A stretch of 34,290 nt of DNA from positions 1-34,290 of the forward strand of contig JAGGZU010000121.1 in assembly GCA_021161865.1 (NCBI GenBank), read 5' to 3'. The position numbers and the translations under genes were made by a program. The DNA comes from Thermoplasmata archaeon. Its GTDB lineage: Archaea; Thermoplasmatota; E2; DHVEG-1; B18-G2. Below the pieces are notes generated by a model. The model saw only the letters and a program-made list of their open reading frames with translations, searched no databases and was not told the origin of the DNA. Below are positions 19,004-27,251 of the stretch, one piece after another (positions within the stretch are counted from its first letter, which is position 1; every line of letters begins with the position of its first letter).

Positions 19004-19791
19004 TTCTCCACATGTCTGCTGAACTCACAGGTTCCATACTCACCTTTAAGATAGTTACTTGCTCGTTCCACTGCCTTCTTCATCTCTTCCTCAGCAATCT
19101 TGTAATCTGGGGCTTTAACCGTTATAAGATAACTTGGAGCACCCTTATATGTTACCTCAACGGTTACATCCTCAAACTCTGTCGCCTCAACTAACTGCAG
19201 AGCCTTCCTGACATAGTTTACACCATCTGGTCTAAGTGATGTTACCTTTAACTCTCCCCTTATTGTCACAAATGGTATCTGAATATTCTCCTTTGCAATT
19301 CTTTCGAAATGTTTGAACCATTCTCCAGAGAAACCATCCTTTTTGAGCGTCTCTGGATCGTAGGCGCATTCCTCAAAGGCTGCATACAGTGTTCCATAGT
19401 TTTCCGCCAGTTTACGACCAAACTCCTCATAACATTCATCAACGTCTTTACCCAGTTTTTCTGCAACCATCTCAAAAAGCTTCTGAGCCTTCTGTTCGTT
19501 CTTCCACTCCTGAATCTTATCCCTACGTTGATGTTCATTAACCCTTTTCAAAGACAAATCTATATGCCCTTTCGTCTCGTCAACATGCATTACCTTACAA
19601 ACAACCCTCTGACTTTCCCTCACATGGTCTCTAATCCGTTTAATCCAGCCAGGAGCAACCTCAGCTATATGAATAAAACCCTCTTTGCCAGGATACTCTT
19701 CAAGAGTAACAAAAGCACCAAAACCCTGTACGTTCTTTACAGTACCTACAACAAGCTCTCCTTCCTCAGGGTATCCTGTTTTTTTAACCAT
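19000..19791 (-). CDS. eif2a: Translation initiation factor aIF2 subunit alpha
   Basis: S1 domain (YPEEGELVVGTVKNVQGFGAFVTLEEYPGKEGFIHIAEVAPGWIKRIRDHVRE.Q.VVCKVMHVDETKGHIDLSLKRV) and an alpha-specific C-terminal domain. Confidence 0.97.
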   Translation of the reverse strand: MVKKTGYPEEGELVVGTVKNVQGFGAFVTLEEYPGKEGFIHIAEVAPGWIKRIRDHVRESQRVVCKVMHVDETKGHIDLSLKRVNEHQRRDKIQEWKNEQKAQKLFEMVAEKLGKDVDECYEEFGRKLAENYGTLYAAFEECAYDPETLKKDGFSGEWFKHFERIAKENIQIPFVTIRGELKVTSLRPDGVNYVRKALQLVEATEFEDVTVEVTYKGAPSYLITVKAPDYKIAEEEMKKAVERASNYLKGEYGTCEFSRHVEK

Positions 19792-19809
19792 ACTCTCGTA
19801 TCCCTAACC

Positions 19810-19983
19810 TTACTCAATCTCTTCCAGTATCTCAGCCTTTATAAAAGCTTTTCCACCCCTGGGTTCAGCAAGGGTGGCACCGCAGATATGACAGGATACT
19901 ACCGTTGATGCCCTATTGAATATAACCTGCTCGTTACCGCAATCCTCACATCTAACCCTGATAAACCTGCTTTTTGTCTCCAT
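19810..19983 (-). CDS. rps27e: 30S ribosomal protein S27e (57 aa; absent from ORF track)
   Basis: Translated by hand from the minus strand: [58 protein letters not shown]-x2-C...C-x2-C zinc ribbon of S27e, in the conserved position between L44e and aIF2-alpha. Confidence 0.97.
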   Translation of the reverse strand: METKSRFIRVRCEDCGNEQVIFNRASTVVSCHICGATLAEPRGGKAFIKAEILEEIE

Positions 19984-19986
19984 ACT

Positions 19987-20268
19987 CTAACCCTCCCCTA
20001 TCTCAAGACGTTTAGTTCTGATGGTTGGAGCATGATGCCTCTTACCACACACAGTGCATCTGTACCTTATAGCCATACGTCTACTGGTTTTCTCCCTGCC
20101 AGAGGGTTTAGGTCTCGGAAACCCACCATATCCTCTCGTTACTCTTCTGAATCTCCGCTGTCCCTGTTTCAGTTCGCTCGCCTTTTTTTTCTTAACCCTC
20201 TCAATCTCATGCACAGTATGTTTCCCGCAGTATGGGCAATACCGTTTTACCTTCTTTGGAAGCAACAT
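19987..20268 (-). CDS. rpl44e: 50S ribosomal protein L44e
   Basis: MLLPKKVKRYCPYCGKHTVHEIERVKKKKASELKQGQRRFRRVTRGYGGFPRPKPSGREKTSRRMAIRYRCTVCGKRHHAP. Start set at 20268 (SD-like AAAGGAG upstream) rather than the track's 20361. Confidence 0.96.
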   Translation of the reverse strand: MLLPKKVKRYCPYCGKHTVHEIERVKKKKASELKQGQRRFRRVTRGYGGFPRPKPSGREKTSRRMAIRYRCTVCGKRHHAPTIRTKRLEIGEG

Positions 20269-20338
20269 GGATACTCCTTTGCCATTTAATTGGTTGTAAG
20301 GGTAAATATAGATGTTATATAAAAAGATGCAGGTAAGC

Positions 20339-20971
20339 TCACCGTACTTTTTCGGCGGCACCCCTTTTTTCCAACGTTTCTCCCATGTTCAGCGGCATTG
20401 AGATCACATCGTTCTCTCTGAGAGTATACCTTTTCATGTTGATGCCGACAAAGGTTGGCAAATCCTTTTTCATCAAAACAACTGTTCTCTCCTCATTATC
20501 CTCCTTTTTAACCTCCTCATGATGATTCGCTTCTTTTTCATCCACCTTTTTATTTATCGGCTCAGTCTCATAGGTTTGAGGAGAAGAATCCTCTGTTTTT
20601 TTATCAGTCAACGTGTTGTCTCTAGCGTTTTTTAGGACATCCACAAGCATCTCAAAAAGTACAGTCTCCTCATGGATGAGGTTTCTGAGGTCAGGGTTAC
20701 CCCCTCTTACCTTTGAAAGAGCTGCTAAAACAATCTTTTTCTCCCTAAGCTCATATATCTCCCTAAACGCCTGCCTTGCATTCTTCAACTCATCCTCTAT
20801 AAGTTTACGTTTCTGAGGAGAGTCTGCATTATCCAGAATCTGCTCAAGCTCCTTAATATAATCCATAACTTTAATATAAAAATCGTTTCTCAACTGGGTT
20901 ATAGCTGAAGATCGCTTCTCCAGCTGATGCAGCCTTCTTAAATCCTTATACGAGAGATCATCATCGTTCAT
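20339..20971 (-). CDS. gins51: GINS complex subunit, Gins51-type
   Basis: N-terminal helical A-domain and C-terminal B-domain (VVLMKKDLPTFVGINMKRYTLRENDVISMPLNMGETLEKRGAAEKV). It is adjacent to priS, as in many euryarchaea. Confidence 0.85.
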   Translation of the reverse strand: MNDDDLSYKDLRRLHQLEKRSSAITQLRNDFYIKVMDYIKELEQILDNADSPQKRKLIEDELKNARQAFREIYELREKKIVLAALSKVRGGNPDLRNLIHEETVLFEMLVDVLKNARDNTLTDKKTEDSSPQTYETEPINKKVDEKEANHHEEVKKEDNEERTVVLMKKDLPTFVGINMKRYTLRENDVISMPLNMGETLEKRGAAEKVR

Positions 20972-20997
20972 TTCCCCAAAAAAGGAAGATGCTCATG

Positions 20998-22176
20998 TTA
21001 AATAACCTTTGCCATACGCCGTGCAACCAAAAACACTGCAAGATACTCCGGAACCCTCTGTTTGCCTTTCCTTAGGTTAAAACTCTCTTCCATCATCCTG
21101 ATTTTCAAGGGTGCAGCAACATCAACCTCCACCTTCTCATCACTAAAAACAATCGCATCGCGGAGCGGCTCAAAACCCTCCAACTCATCTATCTTTATCC
21201 TACAAACCTTAAACCCTGTTTTCCCGTGAAGCGACGAAGGGAGACGTATCAACCTTTTTATATCACAGGTCACCGGTTCATCCGTTTCCCCAGCCATACT
21301 GGAGATAGCTGCCTTTTGTATCGCAGCTTTAAGAAAAAACCTTCTAATAAAGGGCGATTGATCGATTACACCATCCTCAGCAATCCTAAGCATCCTCTCC
21401 TTAGTCAACTCCTTTTTCAACCGCTCAATGTCCTTCCTATTGATACCGTATCTTTTAAGATGCTCAATGTTGTTTCCCTCAGATGTCACCTCCTTCAACA
21501 AAGCGATTAAACCCCTTCCAACTCTTCCACGCCAACCAGGTTCGCTGGGTCTTGGTATCTCAAGACGTGAAACACTTGGTAACATCCTGCCTTTAACCTT
21601 TGTTTTCTCAACAACTCTTTTCCTGAAAAGTGTTTCCTCATCAAGATCCGCACCTGTTATGTAATCGACGATTTCTCTTCTCTCGCTGCTGCTCAACTTA
21701 AACACCTTCGGGTCAACCACATGGCAGTGGTATCCTCGTCCACCGCTGAAATAAAGAAGCAGTTTGTTTTTACTGAAGCCAAAATCATCAAGCAAGAACT
21801 CCTCGACCAGTTTCCTAAACTCCTCTTTAACAAGCTTCAACCCCTCCTCATAACTTATCCCCTCCGCACCTTTCAGATGATCAAGATCCAGATCAAAGAT
21901 AAGCTCTGCACCCATCCACTCCTTCTCATCCATGGTTGGCGCATCAGGTTTCTGATAAAAGGCTGAAGAGTAATAGGCATGTGCTGGCGTCATACGCTGA
22001 ATAAACGATATAAAACTGGAACGTTTTGAAAAAGCAAGGTGACGTCGCATCATTTTAGCGCCGAAGGGCATAAAAGCAAACTCTCGTTTACCAAACCTCT
22101 CCGGTAGCTCTATTTTCTCATTTCGGTAGTACCTGGCAAACCTTTTTTTTAGAAACAAGATGGAATTATCCTCCAT
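20998..22176 (-). CDS. priS: DNA primase small (catalytic) subunit PriS
   Basis: REFAFMPFG, ELIFDLDLDHL, LLLYFSGGRGYHCHV and SSLHGKTGFKV match archaeal/eukaryotic primase motifs. Confidence 0.97.
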   Translation of the reverse strand: MEDNSILFLKKRFARYYRNEKIELPERFGKREFAFMPFGAKMMRRHLAFSKRSSFISFIQRMTPAHAYYSSAFYQKPDAPTMDEKEWMGAELIFDLDLDHLKGAEGISYEEGLKLVKEEFRKLVEEFLLDDFGFSKNKLLLYFSGGRGYHCHVVDPKVFKLSSSERREIVDYITGADLDEETLFRKRVVEKTKVKGRMLPSVSRLEIPRPSEPGWRGRVGRGLIALLKEVTSEGNNIEHLKRYGINRKDIERLKKELTKERMLRIAEDGVIDQSPFIRRFFLKAAIQKAAISSMAGETDEPVTCDIKRLIRLPSSLHGKTGFKVCRIKIDELEGFEPLRDAIVFSDEKVEVDVAAPLKIRMMEESFNLRKGKQRVPEYLAVFLVARRMAKVI

Positions 22177-22272
22177 ACCTCATTTGATAGTATGCTCAAC
22201 CAGGTAATTAACTTTAATCAAAGATTTTATAAGCATTGATTGGATAAACCGCCTAAAAAGAGGAGATGGAAT

Positions 22273-22689
22273 ATGGCGGAACAAGGAAATGCAGCGGAGT
22301 ACATGGCGTTACTTGAAGCATATAAAGGCCAGTTGGAATCACTTGAGCAGCAATCAAACTATTTGCAAGCTCTTATCAACGAGTACACAAAGGCAAGGAT
22401 AACAATTGAGGAGCTTAACAAAAGAGAAAATAACGCTGAAATCCTCGTTCCAATAGGTGGTGGAGCCTTTGTTCCAGCAGCATCACAGGACACCTCTAAG
22501 GTAATACTTGCAGAGGGTGCAGACATCTTTATCGAAAGATCTGTTGATGAGGCCATAGAGGTTTTAAACAAAAGAATAGAGGATTTACAGAACAGCTTAG
22601 GTAAACTCGATGACATGGCTCGGCAAATACAGGAGAGATCCCAGGAGATCTCAGATACTCTCCAAAACATGTTCAAAGGAAACGAGTAG
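22273..22689 (+). CDS. pfdA: Prefoldin subunit alpha
   Basis: Coiled coil with IGGGAFVPAASQDTSKVILAEGADIFIERSVDEAIEVLNKRIEDL. ATG 22273 preferred (GAGGAGATGGAAT upstream; TATA-like TTTTATAAG at 22225 puts the TSS after the track start 22240). Confidence 0.92.
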   Translation: MAEQGNAAEYMALLEAYKGQLESLEQQSNYLQALINEYTKARITIEELNKRENNAEILVPIGGGAFVPAASQDTSKVILAEGADIFIERSVDEAIEVLNKRIEDLQNSLGKLDDMARQIQERSQEISDTLQNMFKGNE

Positions 22690-22698
22690 GGTTTTTAC

Positions 22699-23790
22699 AT
22701 GTTTAAATTCTTAAAAAAAAGCATCAAAAAATTTGAGGATGAGCTTGAGGCTGAGATACAGGAGGCCTTAGAGAAAGAGATTAAAGAGGAAAAACCTGAG
22801 GAAAAAAAGCCTTCTAAGAAAAAGACGGTTGAGGAACGTATAGAGCGCAGCATAGAGCAGGAGCTTCAAAAAAGCGTAGAGGCACGTAAAGAGATAGAGA
22901 AGGTTGTAGAGAAAAAACCTGAAAAAACACGTAGAAAAATACCGATAGATGAAAAGAAACTTGATGACCTTCTATGGGATTTAGAGGTTAGTCTACTTGA
23001 AGCCGATGTGGCATTATCTGTGATAGAATCAATCAAAACGGACGTAAAAGAGGAGCTTAAGTACATATCTGGTAGCCGCTCAGAGATCAGCAAAACAGTG
23101 AATGAGGTGCTGAAAAAAGCTGTGTCAAGGATTCTAAAGTCCAACACCCAAGATTTCCTTGAAATGGTTGAAAAAGGAAAAAAACCGTTTATCATACTCT
23201 TCGTAGGGGTTAACGGGTCAGGTAAAACAACAGCGATAGCAAAACTTGCTCATTACCTGCAAAAAAACGGTAAAACCGTTGTTGTAGCGGCAGCAGATAC
23301 ATTCAGAGCAGGAGCCATCGAGCAGCTTGAGGAACATGCAAAAAAAATAGGGTTTAAACTGATAAAACACGATTTTGGTGCAGACCCAGCAGCTGTTGCT
23401 TACGATGCTGTAGAGCACGCAAAGGCGAAACATAAGGATGTTGTTATGATAGACACCGCTGGTAGGATGCAAACCAACATCAATCTCATGGAGGAAATGG
23501 AGAAGATAAACAGGGTAGCCAACCCTGACCTTGTGCTTTTTGTTGGAGATGCACTATCTGGTAACGACGCGGTTGAACAGGCAAGGAGGTTCAACGAGGT
23601 AGTAGATTTAGATGGAGTCATATTAACAAAGGTTGATGCTGATGCAAAGGGTGGAGCAGCGTTATCAATAGCATACACTATAGGTAAACCATTGTTTTTC
23701 ATAGGCGTTGGTCAGGGTTACGATGACCAGATACCATTCGACCCAGATTGGATGATAAAAAGCATATTCGGAGAAAAAGAAGGTTCTTAA
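22699..23790 (+). CDS. ftsY: Signal recognition particle receptor FtsY
   Basis: SRP GTPase NG domain: GVNGSGKTTAIAKLA, DTFRAGAIEQLEEHA, DTAGRMQTN, TKVDADAKGGAALSIAY, with a charged N-terminal A domain. Confidence 0.97.
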   Translation: MFKFLKKSIKKFEDELEAEIQEALEKEIKEEKPEEKKPSKKKTVEERIERSIEQELQKSVEARKEIEKVVEKKPEKTRRKIPIDEKKLDDLLWDLEVSLLEADVALSVIESIKTDVKEELKYISGSRSEISKTVNEVLKKAVSRILKSNTQDFLEMVEKGKKPFIILFVGVNGSGKTTAIAKLAHYLQKNGKTVVVAAADTFRAGAIEQLEEHAKKIGFKLIKHDFGADPAAVAYDAVEHAKAKHKDVVMIDTAGRMQTNINLMEEMEKINRVANPDLVLFVGDALSGNDAVEQARRFNEVVDLDGVILTKVDADAKGGAALSIAYTIGKPLFFIGVGQGYDDQIPFDPDWMIKSIFGEKEGS

Positions 23791-24188
23791 CGGTGAGACA
23801 AAACCAGTCTTTTGTTTTCCCTTAAAAACAGTACAGGTACATGCTCTTCTCTAAGTCTTCTAATAAGCTCTTTATCGTTTGTTGCCACCAAACACCCAAG
23901 TTTCTTAGCCAAAACAAAAACAACATCATCAGTTTCGCCCTCAAAACCTTCTTCAACCCTGAAACCCTTTTGTTTAACATACTTTAACGCTGCCTTAGCC
24001 CACCGTTTAGCTGAACCCTTGCCGTGATCTGAAAGAGTCACAAGTTCATCCATAACAACCCTTGGCACTACGACACTACATTTCCCAACAACCCTACATA
24101 GTTCATCCTCAAGATCAAACGGGTGCTCAAAAACAGATAAAAGCATGTTTGTATCCAAAACAACGCATCTACTTTTGTACGATACCAT
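23787..24188 (-). CDS. PIN-domain nuclease-like protein (archaeal, aIF2-gamma-associated)
   Basis: [46 protein letters not shown] show PIN acidic motifs. Located directly downstream of aIF2-gamma. Confidence 0.88.
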   Translation of the reverse strand: MVSYKSRCVVLDTNMLLSVFEHPFDLEDELCRVVGKCSVVVPRVVMDELVTLSDHGKGSAKRWAKAALKYVKQKGFRVEEGFEGETDDVVFVLAKKLGCLVATNDKELIRRLREEHVPVLFLRENKRLVLSHR

Positions 24189-25404
24189 AACCTATGAGTC
24201 TCCAACGACCCTCCACCTTTCTGCTGATAGCCACCTTCTGTTCAGGGAGGGTACAAACCGGTATCTTAAGGTTTACAGAGACGGTGTCGCTGTAAGCCTC
24301 ACTGGTAACGCCAACGGTTGTTGCAGTACCAACAGTGAGCATAAGAGGCTCCTGCGCCTTTATGGGTTCAACCTTCTTCTCATCCACGGTACCAACGGCT
24401 TTTTCCAGGAGATGAACATTGAGATGGAGTTTACTCTGCGGTTCAGGTAGTTTACCAGGTTTACCAACCAATTTACCAACAAACGCATCAGCCTTCGTCA
24501 ACGCAGGGTCAAGGAGTGTACCAATAGCTAAAAGACCACCAGGTCCTGCTTCCTTCACCGACTGCCCACCTGTTATAATGGATGAAACCGTTGTCACTAT
24601 CTCCTCCCAGTGCTGCCGTCCCTCCTTCTCCACTATCCTCCCAGGTGCTATCTCGATTTCATCTCCAACCCTCAGCTTGCCTTGAAGAAGGGAGCCACCG
24701 ATTACACCCCCTCTAAGTTTCTCTGGCCTAGAACCGGGTTTATTCACATCAAAGCTTCTTGCAACATACATCAAAGGATCTTTACCCTCATCCCTTTTAG
24801 GTGTTGGTATCTTTTCCTCAATAGCCTGAATCAAAACATCTATGTTTATATCATGATGAGCACTTACCGGTATGATGGGTGCATCCTCAGCTGCGGTTCC
24901 TTTTATGAAGTTACGTATCTCATTGTAGTTTTTCTCAGCGGCCTTCTCAGAAACCAGATCTATCTTGTTCTGAACAATCACAATGTTTTTAATCCCCGCT
25001 ATCTCCATAGCCGTTAAATGCTCCCTTGTCTGCGGTTGAGGACAGGACTCATTTGCAGCTATAAGAAGTAAGGCGCCATCCATCAGTGATGCACCAGAAA
25101 GCATAACAGCCATAAGGGTTTCATGACCCGGTGCGTCTATAAAGGAGACAACCCTTAGCAGCTTCGTTTTTTCCCCGCAAATTGGACAAACCTCCTTGTT
25201 GGTGTAACACTGAGGCTCCGGGCATTTGGGGCACTTGTAGAACGCTGCATCAGCATAACCCAACCTAATGGAAATACCGCGTTTAAGCTCCTCAGAGTGT
25301 TCATCGGTCCATTTACCCGTCAACCTTTGAGTTAAAGTGGTTTTACCATGGTCGACATGACCAATCATACCAATGTTTACCTCAGGTTGACGGGGCAGTT
25401 TCAT
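24169..25404 (-). CDS. eif2g: Translation initiation factor aIF2 subunit gamma
   Basis: GTPase motifs [20 protein letters not shown]. Zinc knuckle [20 protein letters not shown]. eIF2-gamma-like domains II/III. Confidence 0.98.
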   Translation of the reverse strand: MKLPRQPEVNIGMIGHVDHGKTTLTQRLTGKWTDEHSEELKRGISIRLGYADAAFYKCPKCPEPQCYTNKEVCPICGEKTKLLRVVSFIDAPGHETLMAVMLSGASLMDGALLLIAANESCPQPQTREHLTAMEIAGIKNIVIVQNKIDLVSEKAAEKNYNEIRNFIKGTAAEDAPIIPVSAHHDINIDVLIQAIEEKIPTPKRDEGKDPLMYVARSFDVNKPGSRPEKLRGGVIGGSLLQGKLRVGDEIEIAPGRIVEKEGRQHWEEIVTTVSSIITGGQSVKEAGPGGLLAIGTLLDPALTKADAFVGKLVGKPGKLPEPQSKLHLNVHLLEKAVGTVDEKKVEPIKAQEPLMLTVGTATTVGVTSEAYSDTVSVNLKIPVCTLPEQKVAISRKVEGRWRLIGYGIVQK

Positions 25405-25820
25405 TTTTCACTCTCTTCCTTTTTTTCCTCATTTTTTTCTTCAGGTTTAATTAACTCAGAAACAGGTTTTGCACCATACTTTGTTATCCTCATATTTATC
25501 TGCACAATATCCTGATTAATAGTGTTTCCACGTACGGATTTCTTTTTACGTTTACCTTTCTCATCCGGTCTAAAACCTACGCCACCGCTGAGTAGCAACC
25601 TTCTTTTCACTGAACCAGGTAGATCAGGTCTCATTGGGAAACCGCTTTTGTCGGTTCCACCGGTGATCTGTAGTTTGTATCCTGGTAGGGAGACAAATAT
25701 ACCGTCCACTTCTTCGCCAATCTTCTTTCCAACCAACGAGTTTGCATGATGCCCGGTCACAGGTATAGTGTAGGATTTTCCCTGTTTGCTGTCGTTTACC
25801 ACAACCTTGAACTCTACCAT
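25401..25820 (-). CDS. rps6e: 30S ribosomal protein S6e
   Basis: [65 protein letters not shown]. Confidence 0.97.
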   Translation of the reverse strand: MVEFKVVVNDSKQGKSYTIPVTGHHANSLVGKKIGEEVDGIFVSLPGYKLQITGGTDKSGFPMRPDLPGSVKRRLLLSGGVGFRPDEKGKRKKKSVRGNTINQDIVQINMRITKYGAKPVSELIKPEEKNEEKKEESEK

Positions 25821-25974
25821 ACTTTTACCTCTTTCTTTTAGGTTTTTAGGGGGTAATAGGGTTCTATTTTAATAATCTATTGATAAACCATGAGGGTTGG
25901 ATGAAAACGCTGAGTTAAAAAGAAAAGTATTTAAAAAAGGTTTTATTCACCTTATTATCCCCTGGGGTGAGGCA

Positions 25975-26121
25975 ATGTCTGAGTTTATTTGGTGCTGGAC
26001 AAAAGGCTCTACAAAGGTTTATACGAGGAACGTGAAGATCGCTGAGCAGGCGATGAAAAAGGGTTTACTTGTTATGGGTATAAAAGCGCCATCTAGGGTG
26101 ATGAAGGGCAGGATGGTGTAA
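25975..26121 (+). CDS. 48-aa hypothetical small protein
   Basis: MSEFIWCWTKGSTKVYTRNVKIAEQAMKKGLLVMGIKAPSRVMKGRMV. GGTGAGG-like SD upstream and TATA-like TATTTAAAAA near 25927. Lies immediately upstream of aIF2-beta. Confidence 0.6.
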   Translation: MSEFIWCWTKGSTKVYTRNVKIAEQAMKKGLLVMGIKAPSRVMKGRMV

Positions 26122-26162
26122 ACGGAAGTTTTTTACCCTAGTCTCCTATTATACCTCGTTCT

Positions 26163-26786
26163 ATGGGCGTATACGATTACAAAACATTGCTTAAACGTGT
26201 TCATGAAAACCCTTCTATAAGAACCAAGGAAGTTGAGGAAAGGTTCACGGTTCCGATTGCTGATGTTTTTTATGAGGGGAGAACAACCATAATACGTAAC
26301 TTTGAAAGACTCTCTTCTGATTTAAACAGGGAGCCGGAGCATATACTCAAGTTTCTTCTTGGCGAACTTGGTACAGCTGGTGAAAAGGACGGTCCAAGGG
26401 CTGTTTTTCAGGGGAAGATATCTGCTCAGCAGATACAAAACAAGATTCAGGAGTACGTTGAAACCTATGTTTTATGTCAGGAGTGTGGCAGACCTGACAC
26501 GCATATTGTGAAAAAGGATAGAATGGTGTTTCTGCGTTGCGATGCATGCGGTGCGTTTAGAAGCATAAGTACTAGAAAAAAGAGAGTTGTTCAGAAAACT
26601 GAGGAGAGGATTGAGCAGGGTAAGGTTTATGAGGTTACGATAAGCGACATAGGTAGGAAGGGTGATGGTCTCGCTCATCTTGGGAAGTATACCATATATA
26701 TACCCTCTGCTGTGAAGGGTTCTACCGTTAAGGTTAAGATAGAAAAGGTGTCTGGTACGGTTGCATTCGGGAGAATAGTTTCTTAG
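26163..26786 (+). CDS. eif2b: Translation initiation factor aIF2 subunit beta with C-terminal TRAM domain
   Basis: eIF2-beta/eIF5 core (YDYKTLLKRVHENPS...LLGELGTAG, zinc finger CQECGRPDTHIVKKDRMVFLRCDACGA) followed by TRAM-like VYEVTISDIGRKGDGLAHLGKYTIYIPSAVKGSTVKVKIEKVSGTVAFGRIV. Confidence 0.95.
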   Translation: MGVYDYKTLLKRVHENPSIRTKEVEERFTVPIADVFYEGRTTIIRNFERLSSDLNREPEHILKFLLGELGTAGEKDGPRAVFQGKISAQQIQNKIQEYVETYVLCQECGRPDTHIVKKDRMVFLRCDACGAFRSISTRKKRVVQKTEERIEQGKVYEVTISDIGRKGDGLAHLGKYTIYIPSAVKGSTVKVKIEKVSGTVAFGRIVS

Positions 26787-26820
26787 CTAAGTTTGTGCTG
26801 TGAAACCACAAATCGAAAGA

Positions 26821-26828
26821 TATTTAAA
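26821..26828 (+). promoter_or_regulatory. TATA box-like element (with purine-rich BRE-like CGAAAGA) for the cdrS-like gene
   Basis: CGAAAGATATTTAAACT; expected TSS near 26850. Confidence 0.55.
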
Positions 26829-26850
26829 CTAAAATACCTATTCAAGTCTG

Positions 26851-26925
26851 CATTTGTCAGACAAATGATGTCGTCTGTCATTGGCTGTATGTCAATGCGA
26901 CTCTTTGATGACATCGGTCTGACAA
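26851..26925. promoter_or_regulatory. Nested inverted repeat, candidate operator or 5'-UTR structure upstream of the cdrS-like gene
   Basis: CATTTGTC-A-GACAAATG palindrome at 26851-26867. Nested arms TTGTCAGAC/GTCTGACAA (26854-26862/26917-26925), GATGTC/GACATC (26867-26872/26910-26915), CATTG/CAATG (26879-26883/26893-26897). Confidence 0.75.
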
Positions 26926-26944
26926 CTGTGTGAGGAGAAAAGAT

Positions 26945-27172
26945 ATGGAAACAGGCCGTTTAACAGTCCGCCTTCCCCTGCACGATCTTCGAGCCATCGA
27001 CCTTTTTATTAGAGTAGGGGAGTTTACCACCCGCTCTGAGGTGATAAGACACGCTGTAAACGAGTTCATAAAAAGATACTCGGACGAGGTGGTCGAAAAG
27101 GCAGAGAAGATTAAAAAAGTGCAGGAACTCGAGGCCACTGTTTCCGTACTCGAATCCTACGCTAAAAAGTAG
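26945..27172 (+). CDS. cdrS: CopG/ribbon-helix-helix transcriptional regulator, CdrS-like (ftsZ-linked)
   Basis: METGRLTVRLPLHDLRAIDLFIRVGEFTTRSEVIRHAVNEFIKRY is a classic RHH pattern. ATG 26945 preceded by GTGAGGAGAAAAG. Directly upstream of ftsZ. Confidence 0.85.
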   Translation: METGRLTVRLPLHDLRAIDLFIRVGEFTTRSEVIRHAVNEFIKRYSDEVVEKAEKIKKVQELEATVSVLESYAKK

Positions 27173-27206
27173 AATAACTGGATAGGAGGGAATGGGATGC
27201 CCTTCC

Positions 27207-27228
27207 GAAGGGTGCTTCGGCACCCTTC
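27207..27228 (+). promoter_or_regulatory. Strong RNA hairpin GAAGGGTGC-TTCG-GCACCCTTC between cdrS-like gene and ftsZ
   Basis: Perfect 9-bp stem capped by C(UUCG)G tetraloop, read directly from the sequence. Confidence 0.85.
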
Positions 27229-27251
27229 ACAACTACCAGGAGGAAAAAGGG

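Noticed and set aside
18723-19194. Plus-strand ORFs (99 and 138 aa) across PAC2/nop10/aIF2-alpha
   Set aside because: Explained by the hand-translated nop10 gene and its neighbours on the minus strand.
19309-19908. 199-aa plus-strand ORF antisense to aIF2-alpha
   Set aside because: Fully antisense to a confidently identified gene; Phe/Leu-rich composition typical of shadow ORFs; no start context.
24610-25017. 135-aa plus-strand ORF opposite aIF2-gamma
   Set aside because: Antisense to a conserved GTPase gene; no SD or domain pattern.
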